Shown: piece by piece, positions 54,524 to 64,000 of the stretch
Position numbering within the stretch: position 1 is the first letter of the stretch
Layout of the letters: each line of letters begins with the position of its first letter
Assembly (NCBI RefSeq): GCF_036669915.1
Contig: NC_089325.1
Coordinates: forward strand, 14,519,235 to 14,583,234
Reading direction: 5' to 3'
Length of the DNA: 64,000 nucleotides
From: Pocillopora verrucosa
Taxonomy: Eukaryota > Cnidaria > Anthozoa > Scleractinia > Pocilloporidae
Notes under the pieces: generated by a model
Told to the model about the DNA's origin: nothing
Databases searched by the model: none
The model's input: the letters and a program-made list of their open reading frames with translations, nothing else
Program-made: the position numbers and the translations under genes

Positions 54524-57295
54524 CTATTGTTCTTTCTTATCTCCTTTTCCATCTTCTTCCTCTGTTTCTGATTCATCATACTGTTGGGGTTTTTCGCCTG
54601 GTTTCAGCAGGCGTCCAACCATGTCATACTTCTCCAAAAATTGTGTTTCCCATTCCCGCAAGGAATCCATCTGCATGCTGTTAAGGTCTGACAAATCGTC
54701 ATACTCAGTTTTGACAGCATCATTTCCGACTGAAAAAGTTGCCAGACCTCTACTTGCATCATGTCCGCCAAAGACACTGTAAGGACCCCCTGTAAGATTG
54801 CAAGGGAATTACAATTAAGTATTATTTAAGTTTTTTTTTTTTAAGTTTTCATGAATGTATTTTGAAAGACAATTTTCTGTTTCCCTTCTTCTTGGTATGT
54901 TTTCATTTTTTAATTCGTGTGCAACATGGTGATCTGATTAATTAGCCTGTCATATTCAGAGAACTTGAACCTGACAATGAGGTTTATGACAAAATTTCCT
55001 AGAAACCTATATTTTTTTGGAGTTTAGTTAAAGTCTTTTGAGCTTTTAGTACTGGAAAATTTCCACTTTTGGTTGGAATTAGCTTAATTCAAAGCCAAAT
55101 GTTGTATTTAAATTGATATGACTGGAACATCCTTATTTACCCAGTTTGGACTCAAGCATTTTAATCAGAAAATAAATTTTTATTTAATAAGTTTCTTCTT
55201 CCAATTTTATAGGGACCAGGTTCAGAATGACAAGTTCTAAATAATGTTAATGTTTGTGAGCAAGCTGAGACCTATAAAGAGTTGCCCAAGCAAGAAAACA
55301 ATAGAATTGCCAATTCATGGCTCATGCTCTTTGGGCTTGGGCCATAAATCCGAGTGGAAAAAGTTGGTCCATAACTTGCAGTAAGAACTGAAAAAACAGT
55401 ATCTATTCCTTACTTTTCATTAGATCAATTCTGTTATAAGAGTAGGCTGCTAATTTTTACATGCATTGTTCTTTTAAATCATATCTAGTGAAAAATTTTT
55501 GAAGGAAGGCAAAATATGGTAATCCAGTTACAACATTCAGTTTACACGCAATAGCTCCAGCAGCTAGCAAACCTCTGCCTTGATACTTATCACTAAAAGT
55601 AAAGCTCAAACTGTCAAGTAATACTCATCCAAACAGTTATTTTAATCAAAAGACCATGATTGTGGCCCCAATCAGACCTCAATTATGAAAACTTCAAGAC
55701 TGTGAGAGCCACATTTCAACTAGCAGGGTATTCAGGACTTCATGAAAGGGGTGAGTATCTGAGGAAACTGAGGTGCTGCATTGGTGGAGGGTATTACAAG
55801 ATAATTTGGATTTATAAACAGAGTAGACAATGTAAATTGGCCAACATAAAGAGTTTCCTAACTTGATGTTTCAGATGCTAGCCCATTGTCAGAGCAAAAG
55901 ACGAAAGGCTGAAAATCAAAACTTCAGCCTTAAACTCTTTATTCTGGACTTAAACCACACTGCTGCTTATATTAATAACATGAACATTCTTTCAAGGTGC
56001 TTTCTAGGTCTTGAAGCATTTACTGACAAAAACACTATCAAAAAATGACTGCATAGTCATGCAAAATAAACCACTCATAGCAGAAAACATATTTTTTTTA
56101 ATGAAAAACGAGATCACGACTGTGCCCTTGCCAAGACCTGACCTTGTAACAGAAGATATCTAGTAACCTTGAATGACACAATTTTAAAAACACGCCATAT
56201 AGCATTGAGAGCATAACAATAGAATATTGAGAGCATAAAATCCGTTAGCTTATATCCGCTCGACTATTAATTTCTCCTCACATCCCAAGTGGTTTGAATT
56301 ACAAGAAAGTTATACTGTGCTTCGATCCAACACAATTTTGATGTGATTTTTCATCGTGACTGTAAAATTGAATCTGATGCGCTTGAACCAGTCACTTTTA
56401 ACATACAAACAGGAAAAGTCACATAGTTGCAGAGATCCATTAGATACGCTAGCACGAAACAGTCCTAAGAATGAACGTTTTTAATACCCTAACAATAATT
56501 TAAATAACAATGCATTCAAAAGCAAACAAAAGACGAAACTTAAGAGAGAGCGCCAATTTTGAGCACGTTGGGTTTAGTGTTTTGTACTTAAAAAACATGG
56601 CCGTGAAATTCAGTTTGCCAATGATTAAGGAGATAAGTTATTTTCAGTGAAAAGCAAAGCCGTCTGGCTAGATGACGCCCGCAAAGTAAGAATCTGAAAC
56701 GGGAATCCTGCCATCAGTTTGCAAGAACCGTTTGCAAGTTTCGTCTTCCTGATCACCCAGACAGGATTTCGCAATTTCTTCAACATCGCGTCATGAAAGA
56801 TTCTGCATTTTTTTTAACTAGAAATAGAGAACACTGAGTACCCCAACCAAGTAACCCCTGCAACTTGAAATTTTCCGACAAGAAAACATCGTTTACTGCA
56901 AACTAATCAAATCGTACACAAAACGATCGATAGCAAACTTCTTTCAAATATTTCTGGTACATTTCTAGGTATTTCAATAACACAAATCATTTTTGAGACT
57001 AACCTGGACCGTAGAAGTCTTTTCCTCGAGTGACATCAAAAACTTTGCCGTTGACAGCCAGCAAGACACGCTTTTGCTTCACCCCATCGTATTCTACCAA
57101 CTCTTCAGGAGTGAAGTCTCGTTTCTTCATAGGTTCGAGAGGTTTTTCACGAGGAGGGGGAGGCGGTTTCCTAAATCTAGATTGCACAATTTTTCGAATA
57201 ATTATTACAATAACAAGCAATCCAATGATTTGCACAGGGGAAGAAAGAGATTTAATAAAGTTTAACACCGATGACACGACCTTGTCGAGGTCCAT
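54524..57295 (-). CDS. PGRMC1/2: membrane-associated progesterone receptor component
   Basis: Two exons, 57295-57004 and 54789-54524, join in phase (1+2) to give 185 residues; human PGRMC1 has 195. Residues 21-37 form a membrane helix ([17 protein letters not shown]), followed by a poly-proline linker and a cytochrome b5-like domain at about 60-160 ([65 protein letters not shown]). Tyr95, Tyr101, Lys151 and Tyr152 correspond to human Tyr107, Tyr113, Lys163 and Tyr164, the haem-pocket residues, so haem binding is likely kept. The tail is acidic ([10 protein letters not shown]), resembling the phosphorylated tail of PGRMC1. These proteins sit in the ER and other membranes and assist cytochrome P450s and haem handling. 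Whether it equals PGRMC1 or PGRMC2 cannot be said, as the split is vertebrate. The intron (2.2 kb) has repeats only. Confidence 0.95.
54790..57003 (-). other. intron of the PGRMC-type gene
   Basis: It holds repeat copies at 55310-55400 (CTGTAAGTTACAG type) and 55735-55905 (GGTGCTGCAT type). No other exon fits: the two coding exons join directly in phase. Confidence 0.7.
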
Positions 57296-58084
57296 TTTGA
57301 AAAAATCCCTACGTAGAGCGCGTCACAGATAAAAAGCCTAGGGATTGTGGGTAATTGTGGTCACATGTTGTAAGCGTGTCTCCTCTTGAAATCAGAGAAA
57401 AAAAGTGTACGTGTTGAAACAGAGATCTAAATTACTGGTGCGCCGAATCGAACGTTGTATTTATTGTCAGAAACAAAGAGCCGGAAATAACTTTTTTAAG
57501 GAGCAGCGCATGACCTGATTTGACTAAAAAGGTATAAATTGCCTTGGGCTAAAGCAACTATCTGCTCGTTCCGAAATATTAATCAGTAAAGGATGGCCCA
57601 CACAAGAGCAAGTGTAGTATTTTAGTACAAAACATGTTGTGGCAAGATGTTCCGACTGAAAAACTTTCTTGCAAAAGTTTTGACAAGTATGAACGCTCTG
57701 TGATTGTGCTCCCGTTACATAAGAGAATTTAAAACGTCCACGAACAAAGTCCCTGCCCTATCCATGTTGGGTGGATTTCCCGGGCAAAAACCTCCGGCCT
57801 CTGCAGACTCTCTGATCTTCCTGACATTCTCAGAGACCGGTTGTTATTTCCCGCCTGGGAGGGAGGGGGCGCCAGTGGATTTTTTTCATGTCACGATGTA
57901 ATTTTCCTTATCCCAGGCTCTGTAATATTCCTATTCCCCACCACCACCCCCAACCCTCTCATTGGAAGCTAATTGCCAGTCAGTCTCTTCTTCATACAGC
58001 GTTGGCGATGACTAATCTCCCCTCTGTTCCCCTGAAAACAATGTGATCCCCCAAAATACTCCCCCCCTGGTCAGGCGATATATA
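57296..58084. other. PGRMC promoter side and C-rich repeat
   Basis: The promoter of the minus-strand PGRMC-type gene should be just above 57295. From about 57700 on there is C/G-run repeat DNA related to 4335-4690 (CTCCCCCCCTGGTCAGGCGA). Confidence 0.45.
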
Positions 58085-58410
58085 ATGACTTTTTCATTAA
58101 GCTCATTGACATATATTCAAATATCTCTGATGAGTAAGCGACGAAGTTCATTCATGGTTGCCCAGCATGGCAGTGCTTCTGACTTTTCATCCAAAGAAGG
58201 AAATCACTCGCGAACTCCCCTTTGCCCTCATGGCAGGAGTGCCCGGCGTATGTTGTCCTTCCCTCTCGGATGATGGGATGGGATGGATTCAGGCCTGTAC
58301 GGGGTTTGAACCCACGACCTCTGCGATACCGGTGCAGTATACAGTTGGCTTGTTAGCTCAGTAGCACCAACTGAGCTAACAAGCCAACTGGGAGCTAGTT
58401 ACAGGCGTGT
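58085..58410 (-). repeat. SINE with tRNA-like head
   Basis: Read on the minus strand, a tRNA-like head (GTTGGCTTGTTAGCTCAGTT ... CTGCACCGGTATCGCAGAGG ... GGGTTCAAACCCCGTAC) is followed by a body (CGAGAGGGAAGGACAACATA ... GGATGAAAAGTCAGAAGCAC) and an AT-rich end. The D-arm part is duplicated in inverse (see 58343-58389), so the head cannot fold as a normal tRNA. Confidence 0.65.
58343..58389. repeat. 20-bp perfect hairpin in the SINE head
   Basis: Arms 58343-58362 and 58370-58389 are exact inverse copies (AGTTGGCTTGTTAGCTCAGT), with a seven-base loop AGCACCA. Confidence 0.93.
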
Positions 58411-61400
58411 ATTTTTTTTTCAGGCCTTATTTTCACTACTCCTCAAGTAGTGTTCATTACTGCTAAGATCGCTTTCATATTCGCGTCTTTATCTGCAGTT
58501 CACCTTTATGATTTTCATATATTCACAGTTAACTTAATATCTTTAATTAGGTAAAATTGTGCCTAGAAAATTTCATTCTGTGATTATACGATTTAAGTTA
58601 CAAAAAAAAAAAGTTCCCCGCTCTTACTTAGTGTGGAAGACACAGTTGACGTAAAACAATCGAGAAAAAAAAGACACAAGAACGAGGAAAACAATGAAAA
58701 CAATATGTTTATAAGGTGGTGTTCTATTTAAGTTTAAAAATAGTACGTTTACAGAAATACAGTTAAAGGTTATTGCGTAATAACATTTTACAACAAGAGC
58801 AGACGGTTTATTTATGGAGAACAAGGATCGACCTTTCGCATGTAGCGCTTTCTTCCATAAATTAACTGGAAACTGTACTTAATTTTCAAATCACACTGGT
58901 GGGAAGGTCTCAATGGGGTGACGGCTTTTAAAATTTTGTCCATTTTACGGCTGATGGTTACGTTTATTTCTTTCTGTTATGGTTAACAAAAAAATATTTA
59001 ACCCTTTACACCCTAACATAAGTATGCATATTCTCCCTACTTTTCTTCATACATTTCCAAAGAGGCTGACAAGGAGAATTTGTTTAACTGTCAAGAGCAG
59101 CTTTAGTTGGTGATCACCTCTTCTATTCTCATAACTTTCATGTTTGATTCAGGGGTGATATGGTAAGGAGAAATTAGATGCTAGTCACTTTTAAGAGTTA
59201 ACGTTTTATAATTGGTCAATTTTTACGCCTAACGGCTAAATTTTTTTATTTGGGCTGTTTTTCGATTGACGGCTTACCCTCCTAGGATCCTCTGGCAGCT
59301 AGAATGACTTCTTTCAAGTTGTGAAACTAAAGCGACAGTAAAAGTATCACCAGCTGCACAAAACAATTGAATAAATAGGGTAAGTTTCTCAAGGAACTGT
59401 GGTGCTGCATCGGTGGGAGAGTGTAACAGGGTAATTTGGTATCATCAAATGAGTCTATAACGTAAATTGGCCACCGTAAAGAATTTCAAAGCTGGCGTTT
59501 CGAGCGTGAGCCTTTCGTCAGAGCAAATTTACCCTGTAAAAACATTGTTTTGGTGAGACCTCAGTACAAGCGGGAAAAAAAAGAAAAAACCAATCATGGT
59601 ACCAAATAGGTAATTCTAGAGATTCCAGAAGGAATTAGCGAAAGATTGGTATTAAGTCTCTAGGGCCGGTTAAGACCAAAAACTATTCTTTAGCTTTTTG
59701 ATTAAAAGTACCTCCAAAGAAAGTATAGATTGTACTTTAAAATAACTCGATATTAGAACTTATATGGATTTCCATTCGCATTTAAATTAAGTCATACCGA
59801 AAACCAATCGCTGAACTGCTGCTTCTAAATATGTTATCTTAGGCATTTAGCAAGCTGGTTGGTTTTTCCTTGAGCTTTCATTTTCTTTTAAAAGTATTTT
59901 ACTTTCTTCTGACGGATTGGCCTTCGCAATAAATTTGGTTTCGTTTGCGACATTCACTAGAAAAGCGCTCTAAGCCGTACGGCTAAGTCCTCGTATTTTC
60001 GCAGAAAGGAGTTTTGGGAGAGATTTAGATTTAACAAGCCCAATCGTAACTCATATTAATAGCAGTGCATAAAGTATGGGAGTCCTTGTTTCGTCTCATG
60101 GAGTTTATATTATTGGAAAGCAAATCAAACATTTAGAGCCTTACACAAAGTCGTAAAATGTGTCACCATGGTTTCCGCTAGGCACTGCATCATGCGCAAT
60201 CCCAGATCTCGCACAGATGTTAAATGTGTATGGCCTGGGTAACGTGCGCTTGACGTCATAAAGGACAACGGCTGAAGAAAAAAAAGTTGAAAGCCCAGGC
60301 ATTCGTAGGAGTTCCAAAAAGCGCAAAAGCGCGCAAAATCAAATGCAGTCTGAAAAAGTTTTTAACCGGTTAATCTTAGCTCACCTTTGTCTTCTCTTTC
60401 AAGCATTGCTGAATCTCATTTCTGACCCTGTCAAGTTTCAATTCTTTGCGAAAAATCGGCCTAAGTTACTCAAGCAACGGCATCAGGGAAATGACGGGTC
60501 TGGTAACGTGCGTCAATTTTATACCTTAAGCCACTATGACGTCATCACGCGCGCGCTAAAGGCGTGCTGAAACCTAAAATGAATGACACTGATTGGTTGA
60601 CGAGATAATGTCACATGCTGATCACATGATAATCTCCACTGAGATCCACTGTTTATTGGCCACATGGTTATGATCCTGTGATAAACCAGTGGAATTTAAA
60701 GGTTATCTTTGGAGCTCGTGAAACAACTCGCCTAAAATTCTTTTTATCACTAACATAATTACAAAAGTGTAGAAAATCTCTTTCGTTTTTTAAATTTTAA
60801 GTAACAATTTTCCCTCCCTCTTCCCACTTTGTGTGCACGGTGCACGTGATTTCACAAATTAGCCAATCACGTCTAAGAACTCTAACCTCGACAATAAAAA
60901 AACTGACGTGAAAATTTTTCGTGTATTTTTTCTTGTTTATTTTCGCAGAATTTAAGTTGCTTATTTCTGAGCTTTCGTTCACGAAACTTTGTCACCCTTT
61001 TGTTTGGAATTTTAAGAAGATTCGAGGTTTTTATTTTAGCCAAATTTTGTGGTTCTTTTAATAAGTTTAATATATTGTTGGACTAGTTGGAATCTAGCCT
61101 CTTTTTTCGTAAATGGATTTTTTTAAAAAATGAGGTTTTTAAATTCTGGTTTAAATGATTAAACTTTTGAATGAAATTGAAAATCATATGATAAAATTTG
61201 TTGAGTTAAATTGATTCTTTCGTTTGTATTCGTTCGCCCATCCATCTAATTTTTCAACCGTCCATTTATCTATCCTTTTTTTAATTTTCTTCCTCTTCAA
61301 TTTGCGTTTTAAGTAACAATCATATCTTCACATTATTGCGTCTTCTCCAATGGTTTCTCTCTTTCATATCTTTAGTATAACTTCAGGGACGTAGAAAATT

Positions 61401-62401
61401 TTTGTTTTTCTCTTTTATTTCGCGAAGCATGCGCTGTAGAGAAAGTTAATCGAGCTCTAATGACACGAATTTGAACCATCGCGATTACTGATTCTGCCAG
61501 TAACTCGGAAATGTCATCTCCAACGTTTTCCAGAGAGAAAATGGAAAAAGCATTGAGTACCTGGAAATTAATTAGCACTCCAAGCTGAGATCCTTTTTTT
61601 AGTCGCCATGCATGGGGAAGAGAAAAACACTTTGACCACTTAACTTGTTGCGGTATTTGGCAGTCATTAAGCAACCATTTTATTTCTTAGTGGCCTTTAC
61701 GGTTTAATCTTAACCCTTGGCACCCTAACATCAGTATGTATTTTCTTCATACTGTTCTCTGTACATTTCCCTGAGGTACTGACAAGGAGAAGCTGTGTAA
61801 CAATCGAGAGTTTCTTAAGTTTGGGATCATTTCTTTGATTCCTATGACCTGAATGTTTGACTTAGGAGAAATTAGATGCTTGTCACCCGTAAGGATCAAA
61901 GGGTTAAAGCATGGTTACCATACAGTGCTATCAATGATTTGTCATTTTCGTTGTAAAAATTGCCACAAAAGCATAATTCAGGATACAAGGATGTAAGGAT
62001 GCAAGGCCGCATCATGGTGACTTTGAAGAAAATTCAGCTTGGAGCCCTAGTGTTCATGTACTTTTTTGAGGAGATGGTTAGTTAGACGGTTTATGCCGGC
62101 CAATCCCGATCCCGATCATACAATGTTGTCCTAGTCGATTTCCTATACCTAGGAGGGCCATTTCGGTTGGTGATGATTTTCTCAACCAGCATTGATCTGT
62201 TGAAGTCTTTGGACACCGTAAGGCGTATGTTGATCTATTTTCATCAAAATGATGATATCGTACATTTTAGAAGTTTTCCAAGTATTGTTCGAATAGCGTA
62301 CGCTCTAGACATGGTAATGACTTCCTTCCGTTAAAATTCGATCACGGACAAACGTATAAGTACAAACAGGTCATGCAGTATCAAAGAAACGAATAACAAT
62401 G
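58411..62401. other. gene-poor stretch, repeats and weak signals
   Basis: Repeat copies: 58999-59206, 59385-59530, 61712-61907, and CCGTCAA-type traces at 58920-59285. Two TGACGTCA (CRE-type) words lie at about 60251 and 60538. On the minus strand a possible exon pair (about 60470-60387 with donor GTGAGC, and about 60270-60142 with acceptor TTTCTTCAG) joins in an open frame, but I cannot recognise the product. Confidence 0.4.
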
Positions 62402-62479
62402 TCAACAAGTGCATAAAACACAAAAGGTGACGGCAATCTCATAGTTCCATAACAAGGGAGATAAAGAAGAATTGACTGA

Positions 62480-63207
62480 ACACAATTCTGCTGTTGAAAC
62501 GAATACTTCTTCAGAAGCGGGAACCTCTTCTGAGGTGAAAATCAGCCTCTCTTTCCAAAGATGGAATGTCACCATCATCACTCGGGGAATCGTGCTCAAA
62601 TATTCCATCTTCCTCTTCGTCTCGTTTCCCGCTGTTTTCTTGTTGCTCCTCGAAGTACTACTGTTGGATGGCCGTCAGGATCACGGCACGTTCGGGTACA
62701 GGATACCAAGAATTTGGATCTGTAATATAGCACACCACCCGATGGGTTGCCCTCTTTACGCCTTCTTTGGTTGCACTTCCAAAGTTTCTTTGGTAATTTA
62801 ACACCGTGAACAGTTTATCTTTGTGATGCACAACCGAGTGAATATTCTTCACGTCTAGTGTAATGCAACTCAGCATGTCAACAGCGTCATATCGGTATAA
62901 TTCTGAAATTTGCTACTTTCTTAAGCATTTCAATGGACACAGCAGTCTTACATGTCACGTTACCCTGTGAGCCATTTAGGGTAAATTGGCAACTTACCCT
63001 GTGAGCCATTTAGGGTAAATTGGCAACTTCGCTACTGATATAATTGTCATTCTCGCGCAATAACTGAAGATTGTCGCTGAACAGCCCGGCCACCACTTTA
63101 ATGCTAGGGAGCATCTGCGCCTGGTGCTTTTCATGGACTGAGGAGATCAATTCCTTCATAAATTCTCGACATCGGCCGCCGGCTGCCTGACATCGAACAT
63201 CCCAGTT
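62480..63207 (-). pseudogene. decayed cnidarian-type gene fragments, unrecognised
   Basis: Minus-strand pieces in different frames appear to come from one gene. 63207-63010 gives NWDVRCQAAGGRCREFMKEL and MLPSIKVVAGLFSDNLQLL then a stop. 62876-62658 gives MLSCITLDVKNIHSVVHHKD, KLFTVLNYQRNFG and DPNSWYPVPE then a stop. 62640-62520 gives an acidic tail (EEEDGIFEHDSPSDDGDIPS). A 34-base tandem duplication (62962 and 62996) lies between the first two. I believe similar frames recur in cnidarian genomes, often as multicopy mobile-element genes, but cannot name the family. Confidence 0.45.
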
Positions 63208-63705
63208 CTCGGTTCGTTTAAGTGATTATTTCCCGAATCCCGCTCCTCAAAATTGCCGATTCCCGTTCATAACAGCAATCCCGCACCTCGCGCTCCCCTC
63301 TTGCTTTAAATTCCCGGATCCCAGTCTTTAAATACGCCCAATTCCGGATCCCGAAAAACCTATTGGGGACCCCCGCGAAAGGACCCTGGTGGCGGCTGGT
63401 CACGTGTCTTCCTGGAGGTAGGAAGGGAGAGGACCTTGGGAACGAATAGGAAGTTAATTTATTGCCAGAGGTGAAAATCTCATCCCCCTCATGATGCCAC
63501 CTATTTCAACAGAACAGATTGCCACAGATTGCCTTACCAATCGCAAAGTGGAGAGAAGAATAAATTTCAGATAAAACTGGTGGCTTGCGTAGTCTTGCCG
63601 AGAATATTTTTCTATATTTGTTTCACTATCAGGTGACCTCGGCATTTAATTTGTCATCTGTGATTTTCCAGTCACTTCTGTAGCTAAGTTGGACTTTGAG
63701 ACTCA
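63208..63705. repeat. TCCCG-rich repeat block
   Basis: Repeated words such as TCCCGAATCCCG, GATTCCCG and GGATCCC at 63215-63370 look like a degenerate short tandem or dispersed repeat. No coding sense was seen. Confidence 0.45.
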
Positions 63706-63890
63706 TCATTGAACTGAATAGCGTTTCTCATATTTGATTCCGCAGCATACATCATGGGCGATGTAATAAGGAGAACTCTGTGAGAGTCGCCTATTCCATG
63801 TTTTGTTTCTGCCAATAACAAAAACAATCAGACAAAAAATCAAAGGAATAAACATGTTTAAAAATACATTCTTGATATTGCTGATCGGTT
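63706..63890 (-). CDS. possible last exon of a membrane protein
   Basis: A minus-strand frame gives ISNIKNVFLNMFIPLIFCLIV and then FVIGRNKTWNRRLSQSS, and ends CCGIKYEKRYSVQ. That is one hydrophobic helix followed by a basic, tyrosine-containing tail, as in the terminal exon of a type I receptor. CACACAG before GCGAACC (about 63891) could be the acceptor. The remainder would lie beyond the window, so this is tentative. Confidence 0.25.
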
Positions 63891-64000
63891 CGCCTGTGTG
63901 CACTTGTACGCATGGTCGCCACCCCTTGAGCTAAATAATCGTGGGCTCCCATAAAGGAAGTAAAGATACTGAACTATATGATATGATATTACTTCCATGT

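Noticed and set aside
60141-60570. Two-exon minus-strand gene candidate (VRNEIQQCLKEKTK joined to PLSFMTSSARYPGH)
   Set aside because: It joins in phase, but there is no start, no recognised family and a weak first acceptor. It is noted in the gap description only.
61372-61674. 100-codon minus-strand ORF
   Set aside because: No homology recalled and no splice sites; composition near random for this AT-rich DNA.

Overview
This window is nuclear DNA of an animal, most likely a cnidarian and probably a stony coral. Genes have spliceosomal introns with GT-AG (and two GC-AG) borders, the sequence is AT-rich, three eukaryotic tRNA genes are present, and much of the non-coding DNA is dispersed short inverted repeats and tRNA-like SINE pieces of a kind common in corals. 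The species cannot be fixed from the sequence.

Layout. 0.4-1.5 kb: broken minus-strand exons, one with a zinc-type CxxC motif and one HIRAN-like, probably from a transposon-derived gene. 2.8-12 kb: a cell-surface cluster with two Ly6/uPAR-like (three-finger) genes, a minus-strand gene whose exons join as signal peptide, two CUB domains and one membrane helix, and tRNA-Val(AAC). 12.1-15.4 kb: a 1.5 kb unit in tandem duplicate. 17.66-22.29 kb: a structurally complete, recent Ty3/gypsy retrotransposon on the minus strand with 158-bp LTRs, a 5-bp target duplication, a primer-binding site, a polypurine tract and one open Gag-Pol frame. 24.5-28 kb: a small multi-pass membrane ORF, a dead LINE fragment and a Mab-21/cGAS-like nucleotidyltransferase gene with its acidic triad in place. 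28.3-29.2 kb: an 84-bp perfect palindrome and two nested inverted-repeat elements. 30.0-30.6 kb: tRNA-Thr(AGT) and tRNA-Pro(TGG).

31.2-42.8 kb holds 18 exons of the kinesin-2 motor subunit KIF3A, complete except for the first coding exon. 43.8-45.7 kb is a foldback-type DNA element with 0.44-kb inverted arms, an internal array of about 196-bp units and an 8-bp target duplication, inserted into an older repeat. 47.6-50.8 kb has two intronless genes, divergent over 164 bp: a TPR-like protein (minus) and an AKAP17A orthologue (plus). 54.5-57.3 kb is a two-exon PGRMC-type haem-binding membrane protein gene (minus). From 57.3 kb to the end there are repeats, a tRNA-headed SINE and a decayed unrecognised gene.

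The conserved genes are unrelated housekeeping functions: ciliary transport, RNA processing/PKA anchoring, and haem/sterol-linked membrane protein. The CUB, Ly6 and cGAS-like genes belong to surface-recognition and innate-immunity families that are expanded in corals. No operon-like logic applies. Exon borders were placed by eye from splice consensus, reading phase and remembered family sequences; no alignment was run.
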